Shown: in pieces, positions 7,721-16,704 of the stretch
Numbering within the stretch: position 1 is the first letter of the stretch
Layout of the letters: every line of letters starts with the position of its first letter
Assembly (NCBI GenBank): GCA_022706885.1
Contig: JAKJBR010000014.1
Location: 1 to 33,600 of the forward strand
Direction of reading: 5' to 3'
From: DUPQ01 sp022706885
GTDB lineage: Bacteria; Bacillota; Clostridia; DUPQ01
Length of the DNA: 33,600 bases
Position numbers and translations under genes: made by a program
The notes under the pieces: generated by a model
What the model saw: only the letters and a program-made list of their open reading frames with translations
Databases searched by the model: none
Told to the model about the DNA's origin: nothing

Positions 7721-10700
7721 AGTGGACAAATCAGCAGATAAAAGCAATAAAGACACTGAATACCAATATACTGGTATCCGCAGCTGCCGGCAGCGGTAAG
7801 ACGGCAACACTTATCGAGCGCATTATTAACATACTTTCCGATGAGAAAAAGAATGTTCAGTGTGAAAATCTTCTGGTTACAACATTTACAAATGCAGCAG
7901 CGGGTGAGATAAGGGAACGTATCAGAAGATCCTTAAGAGAAAAAGTGCAAGACAACCCTTCCGATCTCTATATCTACAAACAGTATAGAAATATAGACAG
8001 AGCTACAATAAGTACACTTCATTCCTTCTGCTCGGAAGTTATAAGGCAGAATGCCGCCCTTATAAACATAGACCCGGGATTTTCCGTTGCCGATAAAACG
8101 GTTGCGGATAAGTTTCTGTTACAGGCAATAAATACCGTTTATGAGCAGAATTTAAGCAGGCAGGATGCAGATTTTAACAGACTGCTTGCCACATTCGGAT
8201 ACGGAAAGAATTTCAATGCACTGACCGACCTTATAACTTCCGTATTAAAAACCGTTAAAAGTTATCCCGATTATCACGAATGGTTAAAAGAAAGTGCCGA
8301 AAAGACGGTAATAAAGGACAATATTTTCTCCTCCGCATACGGAAAACAGATATATGACCATATTCCGGAAAAAACGGATATATGCAAGCGATATATAGAT
8401 AATGTGCAATATGAGATACGCAATACCCCGGAAGGCGAACACTATAAAGCGACACTGGAAAATGATTTAAAGATAATTGAAGGTATTGAAGATACTTTGA
8501 AATATAAAGATTGGGACAAGTTAAAGAACTGTTTGGATGCAATTAGGTTTCCGAATCTTCCGCAAAAAAAGAAAGATTTTGAGGAAGAAACAGTAAATGC
8601 GGTAAAAGCTTACAGAACAAAGTTAAAGAAAGCCGTAAGTGCGTTAGCTGCACTTTTTTATGACTATTCGGACAATATTATAAAAGACTGTCGGTTTATG
8701 CAGCGACCCATAAAAAAGTTCGTGGAAACTGTCTTACAGGCGGATGATGTATATTCAAAAATGAAAGTAAAGGCTAAACTGATTGACTATGCCGATATGG
8801 AACATATGGCATTAAGATGTCTTAAGTCCGGTGCGGAGGAGATTTACAGGGAAAAGTACAAATATATATTGATAGATGAGTATCAGGACTTTAACTATAT
8901 ACAAGAGGAGATAATAAATAATATAAGCAGAGGTGATAATGTATTTGCGGTAGGGGACTTGAAGCAGAGTATATACAGGTTCAGAAATGCGCAGACCGCA
9001 ATATTCAGAGATAAATCCGAAGAATATGGAAATGATCCTTCTTCAGGTACTAAACTCACTTTAAGCTATAATTTCCGAAGCAGAAATGCCATTCTGAAAT
9101 ATGTTAACGACATATTCACAGATATAATGACCGAGCAGCTGGGAGAAGTCGATTACAATGAAGATGAAGAATTGAAGTACGGCTCCAAACAGTATGAGAA
9201 TGAGACCGATGAGAGTTACAGACCTAGAGTAATTAAAATATGTGTTGACCGTTCGGAACTGGAAACACAAGACCGACTGTCCGATGTCGAGATTGAAGCT
9301 TATGTAATTGCCGATGAAATAAAGCAACTTATTGACAGTAAATTGATGATATATGATAGCAAACTGAAAACGTCAAGACCTGTAAGGCTATCGGACATAG
9401 TCATACTTATGAGAGCGGTAAGTAATTATGGGGATAAGTATACCGAAATATTAAATAAATGCGGTATTTCCGCTTATTCGGAGGTAAGTATAGAGTTTTT
9501 AAGTAATAAAACCATCTCCGATTTGTATGCTCTTTTAAATGTAGTTGATAATCCGTACCAGGATATTTATCTTGCCCAAATATTAAAGAACAAAGTATAT
9601 AACTTTAATGAATGTGAATTCGCTTTAATAAAAAAAGATAAATCCGACCTGTATGATGCTTTGGTTTCCTACAATGAAGAAGACAGATTACAGTCTAAGA
9701 TACAAAGGTTTTTGGAGGATTTTCATGATATAAGAAAGTTTTCCAGGAACAATACGGTAGAGAAAACCGTATATTACGCCATGACAAAGTCCGGAATATA
9801 TTATGTGAGCAGGGAGCAGGATCTCTTAAAGAGATTTTATGTATTGGCAGTCGAATGCTACAAAAAAGGTATTGACGATTTATACGGCTTCTTAGACTTT
9901 CTCAAGAGTAAAGACAAGCATGAATTATCCGTTATTTACGACATAATGCGTCAGAATAAGGATAATACGGTAAATATAATGAGTATACACAAGAGTAAGG
10001 GACTGGAATTCCCCGTAGTTATATTGGCAGGAAGTACGCGAAAGTTTAATTTCACCGATACTCAGGGAAGATTGATTATTGACAGAAAATTGGGTATCGG
10101 GTCGGACTATATAAACTGCGATAACAAGACATACCATAAGCATATAACAAAAAATGCACTCTCATTAAGTATGGAAAAACAGAGTTTATCCGAGGAAATG
10201 AGGGTTCTGTATGTAGCCTTGACCAGGGCTAAGGAAAAACTCATAATAACCGGTATTGATAAAAGTTTTGATGAATTTGTAATAGAGCAAGAGGCAAAAT
10301 GTCCTTTTGACTGGATTTTGCCCAATACTAAAAGTGAAATAATCAAAACCGTAAATAAAGAAGACTGTCAAAATATCATTAGGAATCTGACCGAAAGGGA
10401 AGTATTGAAAACAGATCAATCGGAAGAGGTATACAATGCCGCTTATTACCAGAATATCTTAGCAAAAACCGGATTCGAATATCCTTACTTGGAAGAAACA
10501 AGGCTTAACAGGAAAGTTACGGTAACGGAATTGTCAAAGTATAAGAGTAAGAGATATGATATTGACGACTTCTACAACCTATACCGTGTGCAAACACATA
10601 AAAAACCCATGTTTATGCAAAAGGATAGCAAGATAAGTGCGGCACAAAAAGGCACAATCATGCATAAGATAATGGCATCGATAGATTTGAGACAATTAAA

Positions 10701-11136
10701 TAATCCCGAGTATATTTCCTATATAAAGTCAAAAATAACAGAACCCGAGTATCTGAACAATATTCTTGCATTTATCGGCACCCCTTTATTTAACGATATC
10801 TGTGAAGCGGACGCAATATATCAGGAAAAAGTGTTCTTTATGCCTGTAAATACAAGCTATATTTCCGCATATACCGACGATAAATACCAATCCGAACATG
10901 AAGTACTGCTGCAGGGAGTTATTGATTGCCTTATTATAAAAGACGGATACGCAACTATTGTTGATTATAAAACCGACAAAGTGGAAAAAGACAATGAAAA
11001 GGAACATGCTTTGAGGTACATAAAGCAACTGGATATATATTCCGAAGCGGTGGAAAGAATTATGGGAATTAAAGTGACACGTAAAATAATACATTTCTTT
11101 GAAACAAATACAAATGTTGAGCTCAATCTGCTATAA
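7714..11136 (+). CDS. addA: AddA subunit of the AddAB helicase-nuclease
   Basis: This 1140-residue UvrD-like 3'-5' helicase with a nuclease domain is the motor subunit of AddAB. All helicase motifs are visible in order: Walker A AAAGSGKT with K29, DEYQD (motif II) after LLID-type residues near 390, GDLKQSIYRFR (III), SYNFRS (IV), SIHKSKGLEFPVV (V) and LYVALTRAKEKL (VI). The C-terminal RecB nuclease is intact, with GVIDCLI and IVDYKTDKVE. It is of normal length for the family. The start overlaps the end of addB by 7 nt. A CYTH-domain gene follows after 35 nt on the same strand. Confidence 0.96.
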   Translation: MVKWTNQQIKAIKTLNTNILVSAAAGSGKTATLIERIINILSDEKKNVQCENLLVTTFTNAAAGEIRERIRRSLREKVQDNPSDLYIYKQYRNIDRATISTLHSFCSEVIRQNAALINIDPGFSVADKTVADKFLLQAINTVYEQNLSRQDADFNRLLATFGYGKNFNALTDLITSVLKTVKSYPDYHEWLKESAEKTVIKDNIFSSAYGKQIYDHIPEKTDICKRYIDNVQYEIRNTPEGEHYKATLENDLKIIEGIEDTLKYKDWDKLKNCLDAIRFPNLPQKKKDFEEETVNAVKAYRTKLKKAVSALAALFYDYSDNIIKDCRFMQRPIKKFVETVLQADDVYSKMKVKAKLIDYADMEHMALRCLKSGAEEIYREKYKYILIDEYQDFNYIQEEIINNISRGDNVFAVGDLKQSIYRFRNAQTAIFRDKSEEYGNDPSSGTKLTLSYNFRSRNAILKYVNDIFTDIMTEQLGEVDYNEDEELKYGSKQYENETDESYRPRVIKICVDRSELETQDRLSDVEIEAYVIADEIKQLIDSKLMIYDSKLKTSRPVRLSDIVILMRAVSNYGDKYTEILNKCGISAYSEVSIEFLSNKTISDLYALLNVVDNPYQDIYLAQILKNKVYNFNECEFALIKKDKSDLYDALVSYNEEDRLQSKIQRFLEDFHDIRKFSRNNTVEKTVYYAMTKSGIYYVSREQDLLKRFYVLAVECYKKGIDDLYGFLDFLKSKDKHELSVIYDIMRQNKDNTVNIMSIHKSKGLEFPVVILAGSTRKFNFTDTQGRLIIDRKLGIGSDYINCDNKTYHKHITKNALSLSMEKQSLSEEMRVLYVALTRAKEKLIITGIDKSFDEFVIEQEAKCPFDWILPNTKSEIIKTVNKEDCQNIIRNLTEREVLKTDQSEEVYNAAYYQNILAKTGFEYPYLEETRLNRKVTVTELSKYKSKRYDIDDFYNLYRVQTHKKPMFMQKDSKISAAQKGTIMHKIMASIDLRQLNNPEYISYIKSKITEPEYLNNILAFIGTPLFNDICEADAIYQEKVFFMPVNTSYISAYTDDKYQSEHEVLLQGVIDCLIIKDGYATIVDYKTDKVEKDNEKEHALRYIKQLDIYSEAVERIMGIKVTRKIIHFFETNTNVELNLL

Positions 11137-11171
11137 TTGGCGGGATTACTTTATGTAAAGAAAGGTATTTA

Positions 11172-11747
11172 ATGATAAAAAGGACATTTACTGCTGATAT
11201 AGAAACAGAAATAAAGGTTATGATTACCAAAGACGAGTATCAGATTCTTTTTTCAAAAGGACATAATATACATACACAGATAAATCATTATTACAAAATA
11301 ACCGAAGATTTAACTGTTCGTATCCGAAAGATGAATAATGAATTTTTCCTGCAGTATAAAGTGAGCAATGACGATGTGCAATTAAAAGGTCTGAAAGATA
11401 AAACCGAATACTCAATGAAACTGTCCGAATCCGATTATCTGATAATCAAAAACAATCCTGAAGCGTTATTGACATATCTAAAAAAGGAAAAAACATCCGA
11501 TAGCAGTGTAGTTTATAAAGGTACACTGGAGACTTTAAGAGCAAATGTTTCCCTGGATGTATCCATGCCGGATGCTGAAATAGATATGAATACTTATAAC
11601 GGTTTTACCGATTATGAACTGGAATGGGAAATAGATAAAAAGCAATATAAGAAGGCCTTGAAAATACTGAAAAATCACGGGATAGACATTAATGACAGAG
11701 TTACTGGGATTTCAAAATATAAAAGATTAATTCAAAGTTATATATGA
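11172..11747 (+). CDS. CYTH-domain protein (triphosphate tunnel metalloenzyme)
   Basis: This 191-residue protein belongs to the CYTH/TTM superfamily, which binds triphosphorylated ligands in a beta-barrel tunnel. The signature E-x-E-x-K is at E11-T-E13-I-K15. Further basic and acidic tunnel strands are recognisable: LTVRIRKMNNEFFLQYKVS, a DYELEWEID strand (about 146-154) and the closing SKYKRL. Relatives include the Bacillus YjbK group and bacterial inorganic triphosphatases; adenylate or thiamine-triphosphate activities occur in other branches, so the substrate is open. It starts 35 nt after addA behind AAAGAAAGG and probably belongs to the same operon. No clear terminator follows. Confidence 0.85.
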   Translation: MIKRTFTADIETEIKVMITKDEYQILFSKGHNIHTQINHYYKITEDLTVRIRKMNNEFFLQYKVSNDDVQLKGLKDKTEYSMKLSESDYLIIKNNPEALLTYLKKEKTSDSSVVYKGTLETLRANVSLDVSMPDAEIDMNTYNGFTDYELEWEIDKKQYKKALKILKNHGIDINDRVTGISKYKRLIQSYI

Positions 11748-11770
11748 AAACGGCCACACAAGCAAAACTC

Positions 11771-11800
11771 TTGATTTAATATTTGTCGCATGCTTAAAAT
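11771..11800 (+). promoter_or_regulatory. Possible promoter of the nucleotidyltransferase gene
   Basis: TTGATT (11771-11776) and TAAAAT (11795-11800) are 18 nt apart, just upstream of GTGGAG and the ATG at 11824. The spacing is acceptable but not ideal. Confidence 0.4.
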
Positions 11801-11823
11801 AAATTAAAGTGGAGAATATATAT

Positions 11824-12417
11824 ATGAATTTGCAACTGAGAGAGATGGCGGAAAAATGTATGAATGTAATCAGCTCATTACCGATGGTGAAATATTGCGA
11901 ATTGTACGGAAGTATAGCGAATAACACAGAGGATGAGTTTTCGGATATTGATATTAAGGTGGATGTTTCCGGATATGATAACGGTATATTTATGTTAGAG
12001 GTACCTCATTTAATCAAAGATAGAATTAATGTTATTTATTATGACTTTGCACCTGGTCTTATACCGAATAGTTATATAGTTTCAATTGCGATTAGCATTG
12101 ATAATCCATTTGCAATAGTTGATATTAACTGTACAGCTATTCCGCATTGTACAACTGTTTTAAAAGAGCATGCAGTAAACGATGTATTTTCGCACACATT
12201 GAAGGTTTGGGTGGCTAATTTAAAACATCATGCGCGAGGGTACGAGTGCTATGATGATATCGTTCGTATGGCCAAGCGATTAGGAATAAAAGATACCGGT
12301 TCAAAGGGCGAAGAAGAATTATTAGAAGAAACATTGACTTGGCTTGAAGAAAATCAAACAGATAAATTGGAAAGATATGTAAACTCGTGCCGCGAAAAAT
12401 TTGAGGAATTAGTATAA
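11824..12417 (+). CDS. Stand-alone nucleotidyltransferase-domain protein
   Basis: This protein of about 197 residues has an N-terminal polymerase-beta-type nucleotidyltransferase fold. G29-S30, followed ten residues later by D41-I-D43, gives an exact GSx10DxD motif; a further acidic candidate lies in IVDINCT. The rest of the chain, rich in charged helices and ending in LERYVNSCREKFEELV, is not recognised. Relatives with this motif include antibiotic adenylyltransferases, MNT antitoxins and tRNA-modifying toxins, and nothing here decides between them. No HEPN partner gene is adjacent, which argues against a MNT-HEPN pair. Start: ATG 11824 behind GTGGAG; a GTG at 11809 lies within that ribosome binding site. 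It seems to be a single-gene unit. Confidence 0.75.
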   Translation: MNLQLREMAEKCMNVISSLPMVKYCELYGSIANNTEDEFSDIDIKVDVSGYDNGIFMLEVPHLIKDRINVIYYDFAPGLIPNSYIVSIAISIDNPFAIVDINCTAIPHCTTVLKEHAVNDVFSHTLKVWVANLKHHARGYECYDDIVRMAKRLGIKDTGSKGEEELLEETLTWLEENQTDKLERYVNSCREKFEELV

Positions 12418-12455
12418 GGATGTGAAAAAGGTAGGAATCTCAAGTGTAGGTTATG

Positions 12456-12484
12456 TTGTTTTAATATCCCTTTTCAAGTACAAT
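12456..12484 (+). promoter_or_regulatory. Candidate promoter of the redox cassette
   Basis: TTGTTT (12456-12461) and TACAAT (12479-12484) are 17 nt apart and lie 36 nt before the ATG of the Old-Yellow-Enzyme-type gene. It would drive the following three genes. Confidence 0.5.
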
Positions 12485-12519
12485 TAATGGAGTGGTATTT
12501 GCTTGTATAAGGAGATAGT

Positions 12520-13827
12520 ATGGAATATTCAAGATTTAATTTCAAAACAAAAAAACAGATGGAAGATTTCTGCAAAGAGAAGGAAATACCGTTGGGTTTT
12601 TCGGACAATTTGGGTGTTTTAGCTCAATCGGTCAGAATAGGTGAAAAAGTTGTAAAGAACAGTTTAGGCATACATCCTATGGAGGGTTGTGACGGTAATG
12701 CTGACGGTTCCTGTTCCGATCTGACCTTAAGAAGATACAAGAGATTTGCAAACGGAGGTGCCGGCCTTATATGGTTTGAAGCAACCGCTGTTAATAAGAA
12801 CGGAAAAGCCAATCCGAGGCAGTTGCAGATAACAGAAGAAAATCTGGAAAAATACAAGCATGTTGTAAACATGATAAGAAAAGAATCGAAAGGTTGTATA
12901 ATTGTTATGCAATTAACCCATTCGGGCAGATTTTCCAAACCTGAAGGCAAGCCTGCTCCCATACTGGAATGCAAAAATGATATATTGGACAGACATCAGA
13001 GACTGCAAAAGCTGGACGTTATAACCGATGATGAGCTGGAATCTTTGGAAGAGGATTTCGTAAATAGCGCCGTATTGGCGTATGAAGCGGGCTTTGACGG
13101 TGTGGATATGAAAGCATGTCACAGATATCTCAATTCCGGTCTTTTAGGGGCATTTACAAGAGAAGGAAAGTACGGCGGAAGCTTTGAAAACCGTATCAGA
13201 TTTATGGTTAATTGTGTCGATAAGATAAGAGCGGCCGTAAATGACGACAATTTCATTATTTCCACACGCATAAATATCTATGATTCCATTCCGTATCCTT
13301 ACGGATTCGGCGTGGATAGGTGTAATTATCTTCTGCCTGATTACGATGAGCCTGTAAAACTGGCGAAGATTCTCTATTCAAAAGGAGTAAGATTATTGAA
13401 TGTAACGATGGGTACTCCTTACTATAACCCCCACATCAACCGACCTTTCGATACGGGCGAATATATACCGCACGAACATCCTTTAGAAGGAGTGGCAAGG
13501 CTCATTTCGGGTGCCGCTAAGATTAAAAAGCAAGTACCGAAAATGGTTGTCATGGGAACGGGCTATTCCTGGTTAAGGAACTTCGCTCCGTATGTTGCCG
13601 CTTATGTTAAAGAGAATAATATGGCGGATATTATAGGATTCGGAAGAGTTTCTTTGGCTTATCCGGATTTTGCCGATGATATTTTACACAATGACGGTAT
13701 GATTGCCAATAAATGCTGTATCTGCTGCGGAAAATGTGTGGAGCTTATGAGAGCGGGCAGCACTCCCGGATGTGTTATTAAAGACGGGGAAGTGTATCTG
13801 CCGTTATACAGGGAGTTGAATAAATAA
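12520..13827 (+). CDS. Old Yellow Enzyme-family 4Fe-4S flavoprotein oxidoreductase
   Basis: This 435-residue protein is an NADH:flavin-oxidoreductase-type TIM barrel related to the first domain of 2,4-dienoyl-CoA reductase and bile-acid BaiCD/BaiH. It probably binds FMN. A 4Fe-4S site is clear: C399, C402, C406 and C418 give C-x2-C-x3-C-x11-C, as in FadH. GGxGL-type and THSGRFS motifs of the family are present, and so is YGGSFENRIRF (218-228). The usual HxxH active-site pair is replaced by K198-A-C-H201. The chain ends soon after the cluster, so the FAD/NAD domains of FadH are missing and electrons must come from another protein. RBS AAGGAG precedes the ATG. The substrate is unknown, and the two downstream redox genes suggest a shared pathway. 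Confidence 0.82.
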   Translation: MEYSRFNFKTKKQMEDFCKEKEIPLGFSDNLGVLAQSVRIGEKVVKNSLGIHPMEGCDGNADGSCSDLTLRRYKRFANGGAGLIWFEATAVNKNGKANPRQLQITEENLEKYKHVVNMIRKESKGCIIVMQLTHSGRFSKPEGKPAPILECKNDILDRHQRLQKLDVITDDELESLEEDFVNSAVLAYEAGFDGVDMKACHRYLNSGLLGAFTREGKYGGSFENRIRFMVNCVDKIRAAVNDDNFIISTRINIYDSIPYPYGFGVDRCNYLLPDYDEPVKLAKILYSKGVRLLNVTMGTPYYNPHINRPFDTGEYIPHEHPLEGVARLISGAAKIKKQVPKMVVMGTGYSWLRNFAPYVAAYVKENNMADIIGFGRVSLAYPDFADDILHNDGMIANKCCICCGKCVELMRAGSTPGCVIKDGEVYLPLYRELNK

Positions 13828-13893
13828 CTTAATGGAAATATTAGTTTCAGAATTGAAGTGATATAAAGCAAAGTGATTGGAGGTAATGGAAAG

Positions 13894-14664
13894 ATGAAAA
13901 AAGTTGCAATTGTAACAGGAGCGGCAAGAGGAATAGGAAACGGGATAGCATATCAGTTGGCTACTGAAGGATATGATATAGCCATTTTGGATGTATTTGC
14001 ACAGGAGGATGTCGCTGAGAATGTAGACAGAGTTATAAAAGCGGGTGCCGAACTCTTATACTTCAAAGGCGATCTTGCAAAGACGGAAGACAGACTGGAT
14101 TTCGTAAAAGAGGTAATGAATAAATATGGCAGGATTGATGTTCTGGTAAATAATGCGGGAGTAGGTCCCAAAGTACGTATGGATATCTTGCAAACAACCG
14201 AAGAGAGCTTTGATTTCGTAATGAATATTAATGTCAGAGGCACATATTTTCTTACTCAGGCGGTGGCAAATGAAATGATTAAGTGTAAAGAGACTTTGAA
14301 AGATTGCAACCCTAAAATAGTAAATATAAGCTCCATGTCGGCATATACCAGTTCGACATCCAGAGGAGAGTATTGTATATCCAAAGCCGGTGTCAGCATG
14401 ATAACCAAACTTTTTGCAGACAGACTGGCGGAATATGAAATCAATGTATACGAGATAAGGCCGGGAATCATTTATACACCTATGACCGAGGTGGTAAGAG
14501 CCAAATACGACAAACTGATAGCGGAAGGTATTTCTCCCATTAAGAGATGGGGATACCCCGAAGACATCGCATCTGTCGTTTCGGCATTCGTATCGGGTAA
14601 ATTCCCGTTTTCGACGGGGGATGTCATAAATGTGGACGGAGGCTTGCATATACAGAGGTTATAG
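13894..14664 (+). CDS. Short-chain dehydrogenase/reductase (FabG-like SDR)
   Basis: This is a classical SDR of 256 residues that would use NAD(P)H to interconvert a keto and a hydroxy group. The cofactor motif T8-G-A-A-R-G-I-G14, the structural NNAG (87-90), a Ser at 146/147 and the catalytic Y160-C-I-S-K164 are all present. Automatic annotation would call it 3-ketoacyl-ACP reductase, but there are no fatty acid genes here; it is placed between an OYE-type enzyme and a fumarate-reductase-like flavoprotein, so a role in the same reductive or oxidative pathway is more likely. Start: ATG 13894, 8-9 nt after GGAGGT; a GTG at 13873 lies upstream of that ribosome binding site. The downstream gene begins 18 nt after its stop. 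Confidence 0.85.
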   Translation: MKKVAIVTGAARGIGNGIAYQLATEGYDIAILDVFAQEDVAENVDRVIKAGAELLYFKGDLAKTEDRLDFVKEVMNKYGRIDVLVNNAGVGPKVRMDILQTTEESFDFVMNINVRGTYFLTQAVANEMIKCKETLKDCNPKIVNISSMSAYTSSTSRGEYCISKAGVSMITKLFADRLAEYEINVYEIRPGIIYTPMTEVVRAKYDKLIAEGISPIKRWGYPEDIASVVSAFVSGKFPFSTGDVINVDGGLHIQRL

Positions 14665-14682
14665 AAACTTCAGGAGGGAATG

Positions 14683-16653
14683 ATGAAAAAAAGTACAATA
14701 ACTATAAACAAGATTGAATATGATCTTATCTCGGTAAACACGGTAATAGTAGGAACCGGTGCTGCGGGATTTAATGCTGCGGACAGTTTATATGATTTAG
14801 GCCAAAAGGATATATGTATCGTAACCGAAGGCATAAAAATGGGTACTTCCAGAAACACCGGATCGGATAAGCAAACATACTATAAACTTACATTATCCGG
14901 AGACGGAGATGATTCGGTTCACGAGATGGCTAAAACATTGTTTGACGGTGGCAGTATGCACGGAGACATAGCGTTGACCGAAGCGGCATTATCGGCTAAA
15001 GGCTTCTATAAACTGGCTTCCATAGGCGTACCGTTTCCTCACAATAAGTACGGAGAGTATGTCGGGTATAAAACCGACCACGATCCTCGTCAGCGGGCCA
15101 CGTCGGCAGGACCGCTTACCTCAAAGTTTATGACGGAGAAACTGGAGCAACAGGTCAAAAGCAAAAACATTCAAATATTCGACGGCTTTTATGTTATCGC
15201 AATACTTCAGGATAAAGGCAGGGCATACGGTCTGGTTGCCATTGATACAAGCAAGGTAAATCAGGATAATTACGGTATTACCGTATTTAATTGTACAAAT
15301 ATCGTTTATGCTACCGGCGGACCCGCAGGAATATATGAGACATCGGTATATCCTGTAAGTCATACGGGAACCACGGGTATTGCCTTTGAAGCCGGTGCAA
15401 AAGGTATTAATCTTACCGAATCACAATACGGAATTGCGTCCATTAAATTCCGATGGAATCTGTCGGGTACATACCAGCAGGTAATCCCCAGATATATATC
15501 CACCGATACGGATGGTAATGACGAAAAAGAATTTCTGGATGAGTATTTTACCGATAAAGGAAGACTTTTCGACTGCATTTTCTTAAAAGGTTATCAATGG
15601 CCGTTTGATCCGAGAAAGATTGAGAATATAGGCTCTTCGGTTATTGATATTCTTGTGTTCCATGAAACGGTGATAAAGGGAAGAAGAGTTTTCATGGACT
15701 TCAGGAGCAATCCCAAGGGTTTTGATTTCTCGTTACTTAACGAAGAATCCTATACCTATTTAAAGAACTCAAATGCATTTCAGGATACACCTATAAAAAG
15801 ACTGGAGCATATGAATAAGCCTGCAATTGACCTATATATGAATAACGGCATCAACTTATACAAAGAGAATCTGGAGATAGCGGTATGTGCACAGCATAAT
15901 AACGGGGGCTTAGAAGCAAATATCTGGTATGAAAGCAACATCCGTCATTTGTTCCCGGTAGGAGAAGTAAACGGCACATTCGGTGTATACAGACCGGGCG
16001 GAAGCGCTCTTAACTCCACACAGGTTTCCTCATTCAGAGCAGCACAATATATTGCACAGAACTACATGTCCGCACCGTTGTCAAATGCCGATTTCAAGAA
16101 TTTATCAAAGGACAGAATAAATGAATTAAAGGCTCTTGCCGATAAATTGACACAGAACAAGGATAAAACCAATGTTATGCAGCAAAGAAAACGCTATCAG
16201 AAATTGATGACCAGAGCGGGTGCACATATCAGGGGATTGAGTGAGGTATCGGAAGCTGTAAATACAAGTTTAAAAGAGTTAAAAGCATTTGATACCGAGA
16301 CATCCGTTAACGACAGAGCATACCTGGCCGATGCCTTCAGAAACCGTGATATTCTGATAACTCAGTATGTATACTTAAGTGCTATAAAGGAATACATAGA
16401 AAGAGGCGGAAAATCCAGAGGTTCCTACCTTGTAAGAGACGATAACGGAATTCTTCCGTTACCGAATCTTCCGGAACTGTTCCGATTCAAACTGGATGAT
16501 TTAAAATCCATGAAAAAAGCCTGTTCCGTAACATATGATAAGGACACTATGAAAGTAAGGTATGATTGGACCGATGTCAGACCTATACCCGTGGAAGACA
16601 ACTGGTTTGAGAATGTCTGGGCGGATTATCGGAATAAGAATATTATAAAATAA
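14683..16653 (+). CDS. FAD-binding fumarate reductase-like flavoprotein
   Basis: This 656-residue protein resembles the flavoprotein subunit of fumarate reductase/L-aspartate oxidase. The N-terminal dinucleotide-binding motif is VIVGTGAAGFNAA. A second FAD block is the IVYATGGPAGIYE segment, and the C-terminal FAD cap is LFPVGEVNGTFGVYRPGGSALNSTQ. It differs from true fumarate reductases around the substrate site (for example AQHNNGGLEANIWYE where they carry HxxGG-type motifs), so the substrate is probably not fumarate. It has no signal peptide, FMN-binding domain or Fe-S domain, so it should be cytoplasmic. RBS AGGAGGG lies at 14672-14678; ATG 14683 is better spaced than ATG 14680. Last gene of the redox cassette. 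Confidence 0.8.
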   Translation: MKKSTITINKIEYDLISVNTVIVGTGAAGFNAADSLYDLGQKDICIVTEGIKMGTSRNTGSDKQTYYKLTLSGDGDDSVHEMAKTLFDGGSMHGDIALTEAALSAKGFYKLASIGVPFPHNKYGEYVGYKTDHDPRQRATSAGPLTSKFMTEKLEQQVKSKNIQIFDGFYVIAILQDKGRAYGLVAIDTSKVNQDNYGITVFNCTNIVYATGGPAGIYETSVYPVSHTGTTGIAFEAGAKGINLTESQYGIASIKFRWNLSGTYQQVIPRYISTDTDGNDEKEFLDEYFTDKGRLFDCIFLKGYQWPFDPRKIENIGSSVIDILVFHETVIKGRRVFMDFRSNPKGFDFSLLNEESYTYLKNSNAFQDTPIKRLEHMNKPAIDLYMNNGINLYKENLEIAVCAQHNNGGLEANIWYESNIRHLFPVGEVNGTFGVYRPGGSALNSTQVSSFRAAQYIAQNYMSAPLSNADFKNLSKDRINELKALADKLTQNKDKTNVMQQRKRYQKLMTRAGAHIRGLSEVSEAVNTSLKELKAFDTETSVNDRAYLADAFRNRDILITQYVYLSAIKEYIERGGKSRGSYLVRDDNGILPLPNLPELFRFKLDDLKSMKKACSVTYDKDTMKVRYDWTDVRPIPVEDNWFENVWADYRNKNIIK

Positions 16654-16704
16654 GAAAAGATTATTTTTGTAAAAGGTAATTATTAATTAAATCAGAAAAT
16701 CACA

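Noticed and set aside
11824..12417. MNT-HEPN toxin-antitoxin pair
   Set aside because: Only the nucleotidyltransferase is present; the neighbouring genes are a CYTH protein and an oxidoreductase, with no HEPN-like small helical gene.
14056..14649. Open frame of 197 codons on the minus strand
   Set aside because: It lies fully opposite the SDR gene, whose catalytic motifs are all in the plus frame; the minus translation is low in complexity and matches no family.
14683..16653. Fumarate reductase or aspartate oxidase as a definite call
   Set aside because: The FAD-binding blocks fit, but the substrate-site motifs differ and no fumarate reductase Fe-S or membrane subunit, nor nadA/nadC, is adjacent.
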